This document shows, piece by piece, positions 54,765 through 64,000 of a stretch of DNA of 64,000 nt. Origin of the DNA: an uncultured Pseudodesulfovibrio sp. (lineage in GTDB: Bacteria; Desulfobacterota; Desulfovibrionia; Desulfovibrionales; Desulfovibrionaceae); assembly GCF_963675635.1 (NCBI RefSeq), contig NZ_OY776488.1:1897501-1961500 (forward strand). Direction: 5' to 3'. The position numbers were made by a program, and so were the translations under genes. Under the pieces are notes generated by a model. The model was given only the letters and a program-made list of their open reading frames with translations, was not told where the DNA came from and searched no databases. Numbering within the stretch: position 1 is the stretch's first letter; each line of letters opens with the position of its first letter.

Positions 54765-56186
54765 CTATTGGTCTGAAGATGTGTCGTCGGTCACAACGGC
54801 GTTCACTGAGCCGCCCTTGATTCTGATATCAAGCCCGTCGCCCTTCGTCACCCCTTTCGGGTCACGTAAAATTTCACCGGTCCGATTCACACGCACCAAC
54901 GCATACCCTCGTTCAAGTGGCCCCTCGGGATCAAGGCCGTGCAACGCTGTCTGCAACAGGCTAAATTCCTGCGCCTTGCCTTCGCTGAACCGATGTGCTC
55001 CCTGAGTCAGCCTATGCGCCAGCCCAGCCACTTCTGCGGCCAAACCATCCATCTGCGCCATGCCGAACGTTCGATTCAATCGATCAGTTATCCGCACGAC
55101 ACCATCGACATGATCATGGAAATGATCCAATCCAGCGCCCTGAAGTCGAGCCGACAACGACGTAAATTGATCTTCCATACGTTCCAACCGCCGTTCAGGC
55201 GACAGCCACACAAGCGCCTTGCGCAAATGTTCAAAATCAGTCCCCTTGCCGAGCAGCCAGTTCGCATATGCACGCCCCAGCCCCATATCAAGAACGTCCA
55301 GCTTCTGCGCCAATGTCTCACGCCGGGGCCACAACTCCTGCGCCGCATGGCTCGGTGTAGCAACTCGCTTGTCTGCCACAAAATCTGCTATGGAAACATC
55401 CGGTTCATGCCCCACGCCGGACACTACCGGCAATCTGGCGCGATAGATGGCATCCGCCACAGGCTCGGTGTTGAAGGCCCACAAATCTTCCAACGACCCA
55501 CCGCCGCGAATGAGCACGGCGACCTCGGCCCAGTCGTCCGCATCCGCCGAATCCAGTGCCGCCGCTATCTGCTGCGGAGCCTGGTCACCCTGCACCAGCG
55601 AAGGGTAAATTCGTATCTCCGCGCCAGTCCCACGCGTATCGGCAATGCGCAGAAAATCCCGAATCGCCGCGCCGGATGGCGAGGTGATAACGGCTACCCG
55701 CTTGGGATTATTCGGCACAGCGATCTTGCGATCTTCATCGAAGTATCCCTTATCGGCAAGTTTCCGTTTCAGCGCCTCGAACGCCACGGCCAGGTCGCCA
55801 ACGCCCTGATCCTGCACCAACTCAGCCACCAGTTGATACTGTCCGCGCGGCTCATACACATTGAGTCGACCTGCGCACAGCACCTCCATGCCGTCTTCCA
55901 ATCCGCTTCCGGTCAAGGCGGTCGCGCCCTGCTCTTCCTCTATCTCGCCAGTTAATGGATTCACGCGTTCTTCTCCGCGAGTCACCGGCTGGGTAGACCG
56001 TTGCGAAGACTTGAACCAGACCACGGACAAGGCTGCATCGCCATCGGTCAGCGTAAAGTACACATGTCCACTGGCGGGACGCGCAAGGTTGGTCACCTGA
56101 CCGCGCACCCAGACAAACGGAAATTCCGCCTCAAGAAGTGCCTTGACGGATTTGGTGAGTTCGCTGACTGAAAGAATATTGGACAA
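54765..56186 (-). CDS. xseA: XseA, exodeoxyribonuclease VII large subunit
   Basis: A 473-residue nuclease subunit. OB-fold at the N-terminus (FVWVRGQVTNLARPASGHVYFTL), then the catalytic domain with VAVITSPSGAAIRDFL, RGGGSLEDLWAFN and the SGVGHEPDVSIADFVADKRVATPSHAAQ block, followed by a long coiled region and a C-terminal RGYALV motif. Translation starts at TTG (56186), supported by GGAGG six bases upstream. It heads an operon that continues through two M23 peptidases to xseB, ispA and dxs. Confidence 0.95.
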   Translation of the reverse strand: MSNILSVSELTKSVKALLEAEFPFVWVRGQVTNLARPASGHVYFTLTDGDAALSVVWFKSSQRSTQPVTRGEERVNPLTGEIEEEQGATALTGSGLEDGMEVLCAGRLNVYEPRGQYQLVAELVQDQGVGDLAVAFEALKRKLADKGYFDEDRKIAVPNNPKRVAVITSPSGAAIRDFLRIADTRGTGAEIRIYPSLVQGDQAPQQIAAALDSADADDWAEVAVLIRGGGSLEDLWAFNTEPVADAIYRARLPVVSGVGHEPDVSIADFVADKRVATPSHAAQELWPRRETLAQKLDVLDMGLGRAYANWLLGKGTDFEHLRKALVWLSPERRLERMEDQFTSLSARLQGAGLDHFHDHVDGVVRITDRLNRTFGMAQMDGLAAEVAGLAHRLTQGAHRFSEGKAQEFSLLQTALHGLDPEGPLERGYALVRVNRTGEILRDPKGVTKGDGLDIRIKGGSVNAVVTDDTSSDQ

Positions 56187-56314
56187 TGGATGCCTCCGAC
56201 GGCCCTTTCCAGGGGACCAGAAAACCCTTTGGATAGGTTTCTCTGGACTCTCCTAAACTGTATGTGTGCGCTTCGCGCAAAGTGTAACAAAAACGCAGCG
56301 GGGAATTCAGCCTG

Positions 56315-56929
56315 CTATTGCTCCGCAACAATGGCTGCACCTGCGCCGATCATGATGGACCCGGCGGTGCGGTTGGCTATTTTCCAGACGCGGTTTGATC
56401 GTATTGCTGTACGCCCTCTGCCAGCAAGCCATGCGTAGGTGGCGAGGACCATGAAAACCGTGGGAATGATGATGGATACGACAAGAACGATATCCACGGC
56501 GGTCAGTTCCGACATATGGACGAATCCGGGCAGAAAGCCACAATAAAAAGCAATGACCTTGGGGTTACCGAGAGAAACGCACAGACCTGCCAGAAAACTG
56601 CGTCTACCGCGAACCGGCGCACATGCAGTATCCTGCTCTGTCGGCGGCTTGGCCATCCACGCCTTGACGCCCATATACACAAGATAGGCAGCACCTACCC
56701 ACTTGAGGACGGCAAACCACGGACCGATCTGAGAAGAGACCCACCCAAGGCCGAACAGTGCTGTAAGCAGATACACCAGATCACCGCATGCCAGACCAGC
56801 CGCGTATCCGACTCCGGTCTTAAAACCACGAGACAGGGATTGAGCCACAAGAGCCGAGACTCCCGGCCCTGGGATGCTCGCAAAAACAAAGGTGGCGAAT
56901 GCCAAGGCAATTCCACTTTCAATCGTCAT
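56315..56929 (-). CDS. LysE/RhtB family amino-acid exporter
   Basis: A 204-residue membrane protein with about six helices. It has the family N-terminal pattern FASIPGPGVSALVAQSLSRGFKTGVGYAAG and the FLAGLCVSLGNPKVIAFYCGFLPGF motif. These proteins export homoserine, threonine, lysine or similar compounds. GGAGAGAGAAA precedes the ATG closely. It is a separate unit, upstream of the xseA operon by 128 bases. Confidence 0.92.
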   Translation of the reverse strand: MTIESGIALAFATFVFASIPGPGVSALVAQSLSRGFKTGVGYAAGLACGDLVYLLTALFGLGWVSSQIGPWFAVLKWVGAAYLVYMGVKAWMAKPPTEQDTACAPVRGRRSFLAGLCVSLGNPKVIAFYCGFLPGFVHMSELTAVDIVLVVSIIIPTVFMVLATYAWLAGRGRTAIRSNRVWKIANRTAGSIMIGAGAAIVAEQ

Positions 56930-57116
56930 TTTCTCTCTCCATTTCCATGTATCTTGCCATTAAACGCATATCACCCCACGGACCGGACAGCCAATAAAAA
57001 AGGGACACTACTTCCGAATGAAAAGAGAAGATGCCTTCGGCGAAAAGTGTTTCAATTTATGAAGAGGGATATCGTAATTCCGCCCCCTCCATCCGCCGCG
57101 TGCAGCAAAAAAAGAA

Positions 57117-57145
57117 AGTCCGGCGCGGAGGCTCCGCGCCGGACT
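57117..57145 (-). terminator. Terminator of the ispG-proS operon
   Basis: A 13-base stem AGTCCGGCGCGGA (57117-57129) and complement (57133-57145) with a three-base loop; on the minus strand it leads into TTCTTTTTTTG. It lies 26 bases after the proS stop. The stretch from here to the LysE gene start (56930-57116) shows no gene. Confidence 0.93.
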
Positions 57146-57170
57146 TGTCAGTCATATATGCGATCAGAAC

Positions 57171-58913
57171 CTATTTCAATTCAAGGCCCCAATTATTCCA
57201 GATTTCCTTACGCCATGCGGCGAAGGCTTCACCGAAACCGTCGAGCGGCAATTCGATTTTTTCGCCAGTCTTGCGATCCTTGGCTTCCACGATGCCGTTC
57301 TTAAGCCCTTTGCCACCGAGAACGAGCTGCATGGGGTAGCCAATGAGATCGGCCTCGGCAAACTTGACGCCCGGACGTTCCTTGCGGTCATCATAAGCGG
57401 CGTCCACACCGAGTCCCATGATCTCTGAATACAACTCCTCGGCCTTATCAGCCACATCCTGATCCTTGCCGCCGAGAGAAATCAGACAGACCTCGAACGG
57501 TGCGATGGACGGCGGGAAACAGCAACCGTTTTCGTCGTTATTCTGCTCAATGGCGGAAGCCACGATACGGGAAACACCAATGCCGTAGCAGCCCATGATC
57601 ATGGGCTTGGTCTTGCCGTTTTCGTCGAGGAAAGTGGCTTCCATCTTCTCGGAGTATTTCACACCAAGCTTGAAGACATGACCCACTTCGATTCCTTTGG
57701 TGAACTCGATTGCGCCACCGCACTCGGGACACGCATCGGTCGACTCGATAACACGCAGGTCAGCGTATTTCGTAATGGTGCAGTCGCGGCCAAGAGACAG
57801 ATGTTTCACATGGGTATCACCCTTGTTGGCGCCGGCTACCCAGTCGGTTGCTGCACACAGTTCATGGTCTGCGTAAATGGGCACGTCCTTGTCCAGACCG
57901 GAAGGACCGGCAAACCCAACAGGCGCGTTGGTCAGCTTCTTGACCAGTTCCTCATCTGCCAACTCGATTTCGTTGCCGCCGACAAGGTTGCGCAGCTTAA
58001 TATCATTCAGTTCACGATCACCGCGCACCAGTGCGGCCACTGGTTCGTCGTCGACAACGAACAGCAGCGTCTTGACCAGCTTGCTCGGGTCCACCCCGAG
58101 GAAGTTGCAAACTTCTTCTACTGTATGCTGACCGGGGGTATCCACAGCTTCCATGGCCGGACAGTCGGCGTTAGTCATGTCATCGCCAGCAGGTGCGGCA
58201 ACCTTGGCTTTTTCCAGATTCGCACCAAACTCGCACGACAGACAGGAGGCGATAGTGTCCTCGCCGGTATCGGCAAGCACCATGAACTCGTGTGAGAAAT
58301 CGCCACCAATGGCCCCGGAATCCGCCTGAACCGGCTTGAACCGAAGACCAATGCGGGTAAAAGCCTTTTTGTAGGCTTCAAACATCTCGAAATATGATTT
58401 TTCTGCGCCTTCCTCATCTTTGTCGAAAGAATAGGCGTCCTTCATAATAAACTCACGACCGCGCATGAGGCCGAAGCGGGGGCGAATTTCATCACGAAAC
58501 TTGGTCTGAATCTGGTACAGATTGACCGGCAACTGCTTGTAGGACTTGATATCGCCGCGCACCAAATCGGTAATGACTTCTTCATGCGTGGGTCCGAGAC
58601 AATAATCACGACCGTTGCGATCATTCAGACGAAGCAGTTCCTTACCGTAGTAGTCCCAACGACCGGTCTCAACCCACAGGTCGGCAGGCTGCACCATAGG
58701 CATGAGCACTTCCATGGCCCCGGCACGGTCCATTTCCTCGCGCACGATGGCGGCGACCTTGTTAATGGAGCGAAGGCCGAGCGGCAGGTAATTGTAGATG
58801 CCGCTGGTGAGTTTGCGGATCATGCCCGCACGCATCAAAAGCTTGTGGGAGACAACCTCGGCGTCTGCCGGGTCCTCCTTGATCGTCGGGATGTAGTAAC
58901 GGGAAAGACGCAT
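57171..58913 (-). CDS. proS: ProS, prolyl-tRNA synthetase (bacterial long form)
   Basis: A 580-residue class II synthetase. Motif 2 ([27 protein letters not shown]), the GPTHEE proline-site motif, and motif 3 ([13 protein letters not shown]) are intact. The insertion editing domain (about residues 230-380) that hydrolyses mischarged Ala-tRNAPro is present, so this is the E. coli-like long form. An AAGGAG about 11 bases upstream, overlapping the ispG end, supports the ATG at 58913. It follows ispG by four bases. Confidence 0.97.
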   Translation of the reverse strand: MRLSRYYIPTIKEDPADAEVVSHKLLMRAGMIRKLTSGIYNYLPLGLRSINKVAAIVREEMDRAGAMEVLMPMVQPADLWVETGRWDYYGKELLRLNDRNGRDYCLGPTHEEVITDLVRGDIKSYKQLPVNLYQIQTKFRDEIRPRFGLMRGREFIMKDAYSFDKDEEGAEKSYFEMFEAYKKAFTRIGLRFKPVQADSGAIGGDFSHEFMVLADTGEDTIASCLSCEFGANLEKAKVAAPAGDDMTNADCPAMEAVDTPGQHTVEEVCNFLGVDPSKLVKTLLFVVDDEPVAALVRGDRELNDIKLRNLVGGNEIELADEELVKKLTNAPVGFAGPSGLDKDVPIYADHELCAATDWVAGANKGDTHVKHLSLGRDCTITKYADLRVIESTDACPECGGAIEFTKGIEVGHVFKLGVKYSEKMEATFLDENGKTKPMIMGCYGIGVSRIVASAIEQNNDENGCCFPPSIAPFEVCLISLGGKDQDVADKAEELYSEIMGLGVDAAYDDRKERPGVKFAEADLIGYPMQLVLGGKGLKNGIVEAKDRKTGEKIELPLDGFGEAFAAWRKEIWNNWGLELK

Positions 58914-58917
58914 ATTT

Positions 58918-59988
58918 CTATTTTCTCCTTTCTTCCAGGAACATATTAATTTCTTTCATGAATTCAGGCAGTAAATTTTCATTGCCCTTGACCTTGCGCA
59001 CCACTTCTCCCTTACGGAAGATGATGCCCAGGTCACGGCCTCCTGCAATGCCTATGTCAGCCTCCCGAGCCTCGCCGGGACCATTGACCACGCACCCCAT
59101 GACCGCCACGGTGAAAACTTCCTCTACTCCACGCAGAGCTTCTTCCACCTTCTCGGCCAATTGAATCAGTTCAATCTCGGTACGTCCGCAGGTCGGACAG
59201 GATATAATCTCCGGGCCGCGTTCACGCAAGCCCAGACTGCGCAGGATTTCATAAGCCACACCGATTTCGGCAACAGGATCATGCGTGAGTGACACGCGCA
59301 TGGTGTCGCCTATGCCTTCTGACAGCAAAAGACCCAATCCGACGGCTGACTTGACTGCGCCACGCACCAGGGTTCCGGCCTCGGTGATACCGATATGCAG
59401 TGGATAATCCACTTTCTGGCTCATAAGCCGATACGCGGCTACGGTGTTCAGGACCGATGACGTCTTAAGAGAAATTTTAATATCATTAAAACCACGTTTT
59501 TCCAGCATGGCAACATGACGAAGACCGGATTCGACCATGGCCTCGGGGGTGGGACCACCGAACTGCCGAAGCAGGTCTTTTTCCAATGACCCACCATTGA
59601 CGCCGATGCGAATAGGGACGTTGTTACCCATGGCTGCACGAACCACGATGTCCACCTTCTGCTCGTCACCGATATTGCCGGGGTTGATTCGCAACCCTTC
59701 GAAACCAGCCTCCACGGCAGCCAAAGCCAGTCGATAATCGAAATGTATATCCGCTATGAGCGGCACAGGAGATTGTTCGCGAATATCCTTGAGTACGGCG
59801 GCAGCCTTGTCGTCCGGCACGGCCAGACGCACGATCTCACACCCGGCCTCGGCCAGTTGATTGATCTGCATCACCGTCGCGATAACGTCACGGGTGTCGG
59901 TATTGCACATGGACTGAACTCGGACAGGGTTGTCCCCGCCGATGCCCACCGCTCCTATATTGAGAACTCGTGTTTGCTTACGCTGCAT
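58918..59988 (-). CDS. ispG: IspG (GcpE), 4-hydroxy-3-methylbut-2-en-1-yl diphosphate synthase
   Basis: A 356-residue iron-sulfur enzyme of the MEP pathway (ME-cPP to HMBPP). The TIM-barrel part ([63 protein letters not shown]) is followed by the cluster domain with [11 protein letters not shown] and [14 protein letters not shown]. It is co-transcribed with proS. The start at 59988 (MQRKQTR) fits the family; ATGs at 60018 and 60027 are possible as none has a clear ribosome site. Confidence 0.96.
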   Translation of the reverse strand: MQRKQTRVLNIGAVGIGGDNPVRVQSMCNTDTRDVIATVMQINQLAEAGCEIVRLAVPDDKAAAVLKDIREQSPVPLIADIHFDYRLALAAVEAGFEGLRINPGNIGDEQKVDIVVRAAMGNNVPIRIGVNGGSLEKDLLRQFGGPTPEAMVESGLRHVAMLEKRGFNDIKISLKTSSVLNTVAAYRLMSQKVDYPLHIGITEAGTLVRGAVKSAVGLGLLLSEGIGDTMRVSLTHDPVAEIGVAYEILRSLGLRERGPEIISCPTCGRTEIELIQLAEKVEEALRGVEEVFTVAVMGCVVNGPGEAREADIGIAGGRDLGIIFRKGEVVRKVKGNENLLPEFMKEINMFLEERRK

Positions 59989-60027
59989 AAGGATTGGCAC
60001 GTTACGCAATTTCCCCATGCAAGCCAA

Positions 60028-60145
60028 GTGTCGTCAACAGGAGAATATGCGAACAGTTGTACGCAATATTATAATAGTATAACACTATAGCAATCTATAC
60101 ATTCTACACACTAAGAATATTCAGCCAAGACAGTGAGGGTTATTC
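60028..60145. promoter_or_regulatory. AT-rich divergent promoter region between ispG and the chemoreceptor
   Basis: A stretch at 60066-60100 contains overlapping TATAAT- and TATAAC-like boxes usable in both directions; for the plus strand TTGTAC lies 15-17 bases before TATAAC/TAACAC. No exact start can be assigned. Confidence 0.4.
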
Positions 60146-62134
60146 ATGAAACTGAACGTAAGAGCAAAAATTCTCCTTTCCTTCGTTGTGTCTCTCATTC
60201 TTTTGTGCACGGCGATCCTGACAGTCAGCCTGACATCCATTTATACCGACTCTGTGGATTACAGCACGACATCAGCAGCCGGCCAGCTTGAGCACATTGA
60301 TGGCACGATCTCGATGTACATACAGGAGACGCTCAACAACACTGTCATGATGGCAGAAGATCCACGAACACGAAGGGTCGATGAAATCCTGACCAACTAT
60401 CTGGACAAAAACAAAGAATACACAACGGTCGACCCCATCCCCGAAGATATTCTCGGCCAGGACATCCGCGGCTTTTACAAAATGATCCTCAGTTCGCACA
60501 AGAGTTACAAGGACTGTTATATTGGTACCAGCAACGGGGCTTTCATCATCGGTGGCAGCGACCCACTCCCAGCCGGATACGACCCTCGCCAACGCCCATG
60601 GTACAAAACCGCTGCAGCCACCCCTGACAAAGCCATAATTTCTGAAGCCTACGTTTCAACCACTGGTGAAGCCATGATCAGTACAGGCAAAGCCGTACTT
60701 GAAGGCGGAAAAGTGTTGGGTGTCACAGCCATGGACCTTTCACTGTCACAGCTCACCAAACTCATTGAGCAGGTCAAACTTGGCGAAACCGGTTATGTCA
60801 TGATGGTGCAGGACGATGGAGTTGTCATTGCCGACCCGAAAGAGCCGAACAACAACTTCAAGAAAATTGGCGAACTCAACGACGCACTTTACGCTAAGGC
60901 CTTCGGCATGGACAGCGGAGACACCGAAGGGACCATCAACGGCGTCAAATACATGGCCGTTGTCCACACGTCCCCGGCTCTCAAATGGAAATTCATAGCC
61001 TTTATCGAAACAGCGGAAATCATGGCACCGGTCTGGTCAAACGCCACCAACGCCACCATCCTTTCACTCCTGGCTCTGATAGTCATTGCCGTCAGCATGT
61101 GGTTCTACATGAACAATTTGCTTATCAAGCCGCTGGCAGAAATTGTGAACATTCTGACTCATGCGTCCGGCGGAGATTACACTCTCCGGGTTCAAGCGAA
61201 CCGCAAGGATGACATCGGTGATATTTTCAACGCCCTGAACACCATGTCCGACAAGCTCTCCGAGGTCGTGGGAGAAGTCGTGGACGGCAGCTCAAAAGTC
61301 GCCTCCGGCAGTGAAGAGCTTTCCGGCACATCACAATCCCTGTCTCAGGGAGCCACGGAACAGGCTGCTTCGTTGGAAGAAGTCTCAGCCTCGATGGAAG
61401 AAATGGCGTCCAATATACGCGCCAACGCCCACAATGCCCGGGAAACCGAATCCATTGCCAACAGGGCTTCAGACAATGCCCGTATAGGCGGTGCGGCGGT
61501 CACGGAGACCGTGTCGGCCATGCAGGAAATTGCAGAAAAAATCTCCATTGTTGAAGATATTGCACGCCAGACCAACCTGTTGGCCCTCAACGCAGCCATT
61601 GAAGCAGCGCGTGCAGGAGAACACGGCAAAGGATTCGCAGTTGTGGCTGCAGAAGTTCGCAAACTCGCAGAACGAAGTGGTCACGCCGCCGCAGAAATCA
61701 GTGACCTGTCCTCCTCCAGTGTGGAAGTAGCGGTCAAGGCCGGCGACATGCTCAAGGAAATGGTTCCTGACATCGAAAAGACCGCTGAACTCATTCAGGA
61801 AATTTCTGTTGCCAGCAACGAGCAGAACTCGGGCGCTGAACAGATCAACACAGCCCTCCAGCAACTGGATCATGTGGTTCAGCAGAACGCCGCAGCCTCC
61901 GAAGAAATGGCCTCCACATCCACTGACCTGGCCAGCCAGGCTCACGGATTGCAACAGATCATTTCATTCTTCAAGGTACAGCAGAAGAACGCATCCTTCA
62001 GGCAGCCCAATGTTACCGTAACAAGGCAGCAAACCGCCAAACAACTGCCGCAAACCGCGCCCAAGTCATCCGCAACAGGTGGATTTGACATGGCCATGGG
62101 CGAACCGGATGACACTGATTTCGAACGGTTCTAG
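60146..62134 (+). CDS. Methyl-accepting chemotaxis protein with double-Cache sensor
   Basis: A 662-residue receptor. Helices at about 9-32 and 298-318 enclose a double-Cache ligand domain (about 35-285, with [11 protein letters not shown] and [17 protein letters not shown] typical of dCache). A HAMP domain (about 320-372) leads to the signalling coiled coil with the conserved hairpin tip [23 protein letters not shown]. The last residues, DFERF, fit the aromatic-x-x-aromatic CheR/CheB tether pentapeptide. A rather long Gln/Pro-rich linker (about 620-655) separates them. Ligand likely an amino acid or organic acid, not determined. Confidence 0.95.
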   Translation: MKLNVRAKILLSFVVSLILLCTAILTVSLTSIYTDSVDYSTTSAAGQLEHIDGTISMYIQETLNNTVMMAEDPRTRRVDEILTNYLDKNKEYTTVDPIPEDILGQDIRGFYKMILSSHKSYKDCYIGTSNGAFIIGGSDPLPAGYDPRQRPWYKTAAATPDKAIISEAYVSTTGEAMISTGKAVLEGGKVLGVTAMDLSLSQLTKLIEQVKLGETGYVMMVQDDGVVIADPKEPNNNFKKIGELNDALYAKAFGMDSGDTEGTINGVKYMAVVHTSPALKWKFIAFIETAEIMAPVWSNATNATILSLLALIVIAVSMWFYMNNLLIKPLAEIVNILTHASGGDYTLRVQANRKDDIGDIFNALNTMSDKLSEVVGEVVDGSSKVASGSEELSGTSQSLSQGATEQAASLEEVSASMEEMASNIRANAHNARETESIANRASDNARIGGAAVTETVSAMQEIAEKISIVEDIARQTNLLALNAAIEAARAGEHGKGFAVVAAEVRKLAERSGHAAAEISDLSSSSVEVAVKAGDMLKEMVPDIEKTAELIQEISVASNEQNSGAEQINTALQQLDHVVQQNAAASEEMASTSTDLASQAHGLQQIISFFKVQQKNASFRQPNVTVTRQQTAKQLPQTAPKSSATGGFDMAMGEPDDTDFERF

Positions 62135-62157
62135 TCTCTCCCCTGCACACACAACAA

Positions 62158-62191
62158 AAGCGGCCCTGTTTCTTCATGAACAGGGCCGCTT
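62158..62191. terminator. Bidirectional terminator between chemoreceptor and EamA genes
   Basis: A 13-base stem AAGCGGCCCTGTT (62158-62170) and complement (62179-62191) with an eight-base loop, then TCTTTG. A run of As on the other side allows use for the converging transporter gene. Confidence 0.88.
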
Positions 62192-62216
62192 CTTTGCGGA
62201 AAAGGTCACTTCTTGA

Positions 62217-63083
62217 CTACTTCGCGATATAGGTGAGACATGCCCCGACGATAATGAGAGATACACCCAAGACTCGCGGAAGGGACAATGATTCACGCAG
62301 CACCAGCCACCCCAACCCGACGCCGACGACAAGACTCACTTGTCGCAAAGCTCCAACATAGGTGACCTTGCCCATATTCAGGGCCATCAGCATGAGCACG
62401 AACGAGAGCGTATTCAGTACGGACACAGTAAGGATGCTCCACCTGTTTCGCTGCCACTCCTCCTTGACAATACGCCTATCAAGCCGCCGCAGCGATGGCA
62501 AAAAGTACGCGCAGGATGCCAACGTGTAGCAATACATATAAATAAACGGGTGAATATGTCGTACGGATTCTTTGCCCCACAAAGTATACAAAGCCACGGT
62601 AAACGCCGCGCAGAGCGCAAACAGCAGACCTGAATTACTGCTTTGTCGATTCCACGCCAAGTTCGACAGACTCACGCTCTTCAGTTGGACGACGAAAACG
62701 CCTACCGTCACGAGAATAACGGAACACCAACCGATGACATCAATTCGTTCCTGAAAAAAGAAATAGGCCAAAAAAGGCAGGAACAGTGTACTGGAGCGTG
62801 ACACAGGGTATGCAATGCTAAGATCAAGCCGTTTGTAGCTATTGGCGAGACAGAAATAGTTCACCACGGAAAGCAGCGTGCCGACACCTGCATACCACAG
62901 AGACGCCGGGTCAAGTCCCCATACACTGACAGCGGCAATGAACGGAATCAGGTAGATAACGGGTTCAGCCAGTTTGCTCAGACCGAGAAAGGCGTCCTTG
63001 TTCTGAGCGCGCTTCAAAAGGAAATTCCAGTATCCATGTGCTATGGATGAAAGGATAACGAGAAAGAATGGAAGTTCCTGCAT
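62217..63083 (-). CDS. EamA/DMT-superfamily transporter
   Basis: A 288-residue membrane protein with ten predicted helices in two repeated halves (EamA domains), for example YPVSRSSTLFLPFLAYFFFQERI and the second-half TYVGALRQVSLVVGVGLGWLVLRE. The conserved Glu of each half (FQER, LRES) is present. Family members export metabolites such as amino acids or take up sugars; the substrate here is unknown. A single-gene unit. Confidence 0.9.
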   Translation of the reverse strand: MQELPFFLVILSSIAHGYWNFLLKRAQNKDAFLGLSKLAEPVIYLIPFIAAVSVWGLDPASLWYAGVGTLLSVVNYFCLANSYKRLDLSIAYPVSRSSTLFLPFLAYFFFQERIDVIGWCSVILVTVGVFVVQLKSVSLSNLAWNRQSSNSGLLFALCAAFTVALYTLWGKESVRHIHPFIYMYCYTLASCAYFLPSLRRLDRRIVKEEWQRNRWSILTVSVLNTLSFVLMLMALNMGKVTYVGALRQVSLVVGVGLGWLVLRESLSLPRVLGVSLIIVGACLTYIAK

Positions 63084-63215
63084 GCTTCTTCGACATGGTC
63101 CCGGTTTGGATTAAACAGCTGCTCCCGCATTTCCCATAGATCTTACCGAAGATAAAGACGCTCAGCCATTTAAGCAACATCAGAAGCCAACGTTCCGGCA
63201 TGACTCTTTACAAGA

Positions 63216-63243
63216 AAAGCCCCCTGCCTGAGCAGGGGGCTTT
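63216..63243. terminator. Terminator downstream of the ech operon
   Basis: A 12-base stem AAAGCCCCCTGC (63216-63227) and complement (63232-63243), with TTTTC following on the minus strand, 21 bases after the echF stop. The 63084-63215 stretch holds no gene. Confidence 0.9.
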
Positions 63244-63264
63244 GTAATCATCATTGACGAAGAT

Positions 63265-63696
63265 CTATTTATCTTCAGTCTTCTTCTTGGCTTCAGGCTG
63301 CTCAGCTTTTTCAGCCTTGGGTGCCGCTTCAGCACTGGCAGCAGCTTTTTTCTTTTTCGGTTTGGGCGGAGTGCCCTGCTCGATCCAGGTGATCTTTTCG
63401 GTCATGGGCTTGCGGTGCACATCCTTCATGGTCAGGCATTTTGTCGGGCAATTATCCCGGCAGTAGCCGCAGGAGATACAGGCGTGCGGATCGCACTGCC
63501 ATGTACCTGCCGTCTTGTCCACGGAGATGCACTGACTGGGGCATTTACGTTCGCACATGCCGCAGAAAATGCACTTTTCGATGTCGATAACCAATTCGCC
63601 TCGGAAGTTGGGAAACGGCTCACGCACAACAAACGGATAGTTGCGGGTGGCAGGCTTCTTCAACAGGTTCTTGACGACTGTAGGTGTAAACAGCAT
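63265..63696 (-). CDS. echF: EchF, ferredoxin-like [4Fe-4S] subunit of an Ech-type hydrogenase
   Basis: A 143-residue two-cluster iron-sulfur protein related to NuoI. The motifs CIFCGMCERKCP and CISCGYCRDNCP lie between residues about 39 and 84 and carry electrons between ferredoxin and the small subunit. The C-terminal 35 residues are a Lys/Ala/Glu-rich low-complexity tail (PKPKKKKAAASAEAAPKAEK) not needed for the fold. AGGAGAG lies five bases before the ATG, which is 11 bases after the large-subunit stop. Confidence 0.9.
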   Translation of the reverse strand: MLFTPTVVKNLLKKPATRNYPFVVREPFPNFRGELVIDIEKCIFCGMCERKCPSQCISVDKTAGTWQCDPHACISCGYCRDNCPTKCLTMKDVHRKPMTEKITWIEQGTPPKPKKKKAAASAEAAPKAEKAEQPEAKKKTEDK

Positions 63697-63706
63697 GTCA
63701 ACTCTC

Positions 63707-64000
63707 CTAGCGTTCGGTGCAGCTAATGCACGGGTCAATGGCCAGGATGATGACCGGCACGTCAGCCAGTTCACAACCCGGAAGCATGTGCAGGAGCGGC
63801 GGAATGTTCGCAAATGTGGGGGTGCGGATACGCAGCCTGTCCAGATGCTTGGTACCATTGCCCTTGATATAGTAGACGCATTCGCCACGCGGCTGTTCCA
63901 CACGCATGTAGACTTCGCCTTCCGGCGGATTGCCCTTGACCTTGACAGCAATCTCACCCTCAGGGAGCTTGCTGATGGCCTGACGGACCAGGTCGATGGA
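63707..64000 (-). CDS. echE: EchE, Ech-type [NiFe] hydrogenase large subunit, C-terminal part
   Basis: The 97 C-terminal residues of a group 4 [NiFe] hydrogenase large subunit; the rest lies beyond the window end. The C-terminal nickel-iron motif DPCISCTER is intact and ends the protein, as in Ech enzymes that lack a cleavable tail. The preceding part (EQPRGECVYYIKGNGTKHLDRLRIRTPTFAN) is the domain shared with complex I 49-kDa subunits. With echF it indicates an energy-converting, ferredoxin-linked membrane hydrogenase. Confidence 0.92.
   Translation of the reverse strand, partial: SIDLVRQAISKLPEGEIAVKVKGNPPEGEVYMRVEQPRGECVYYIKGNGTKHLDRLRIRTPTFANIPPLLHMLPGCELADVPVIILAIDPCISCTER

Noticed and set aside
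54939-55955. Open plus-strand frame of 338 codons opposite xseA
   Set aside because: xseA is complete with all family motifs; the antisense frame is arginine/histidine-rich noise.
1-64000. tRNA, rRNA, tmRNA or other standard RNA genes
   Set aside because: No cloverleaf, CCA end or rRNA signature was recognised in any gap on either strand by eye.

Overview
The window is about 54-55% GC by eye, densely coded on both strands, and looks like the chromosome of a sulfate-reducing Desulfovibrionaceae bacterium (Desulfovibrio/Pseudodesulfovibrio type). The main markers are a complete Tmc transmembrane redox complex (tmcD-C-B-A), a c553-type monohaem cytochrome, the end of an Ech-type membrane [NiFe] hydrogenase, and many PAS/Cache histidine kinases. 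No rRNA, tRNA, CRISPR array or intact insertion sequence was seen.

Layout. 1-4131 (+): end of a histidine kinase, three receiver-only regulators, a TauE/SafE permease and an unknown two-helix membrane protein. 4272-7093 (+): a PAS kinase and an NtrC-type sigma54 activator. 7219-12726 (-): a five-gene peptide/nickel-type ABC importer, divergent from an M20 peptidase (12901-14064 +). 14116-19164 (-): ModA-like lipoprotein, PAS hybrid kinase and receiver-HD-GYP protein, probably one c-di-GMP signalling operon. 19416-22053: cytochrome c553 (-), then a TadE/TadE/TadG operon (+) behind a near-consensus sigma54 promoter. 22544-26243 (+): tmc operon. 26359-32006 (-): a second kinase plus three receivers, paralogous and colinear with the first, followed by a PEP-synthase-like protein whose 3' end carries a frameshift. 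32350-37384 (+): an unusual lipoprotein and a giant AsmA/DUF748 protein. 37515-40136 (-): moaA, moaE and ispH. 40283-47316: a TetR regulator, glutamine cyclotransferase, lgt (-), several unknowns, a DEDDy exonuclease, and a P-loop/methyltransferase fusion overlapping a glycosyltransferase gene. 47324-47752 (-): arfB. 47753-48963: repeat-rich non-coding DNA. 48964-49452 (+): YchJ-like protein. 49566-56186 (-): xseA, two M23 peptidases, a possible 47-residue membrane protein, xseB, ispA and dxs. 56315-59988 (-): LysE exporter, proS and ispG. 60146-62134 (+): chemoreceptor. 62217-63083 (-): EamA-type transporter. 63265-64000 (-): echF and the end of echE.

How it fits together. Energy metabolism is represented by Tmc, Ech and cytochrome c553. 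Two related kinase/triple-receiver cassettes are each linked to a metabolic gene, a TauE permease in one case and a PEP-synthase-like enzyme in the other; the second lies directly convergent with tmc. Four isoprenoid genes (dxs, ispG, ispH, ispA) fall within about 21 kb. The least explained parts are the cassette pair, the ModA-like lipoprotein/hybrid kinase/HD-GYP operon in which the kinase's own receiver lacks its aspartate, the P-loop/methyltransferase/glycosyltransferase operon, and the repeat field at 47.8-48.9 kb. All functional calls come from reading motifs; no database search was run.
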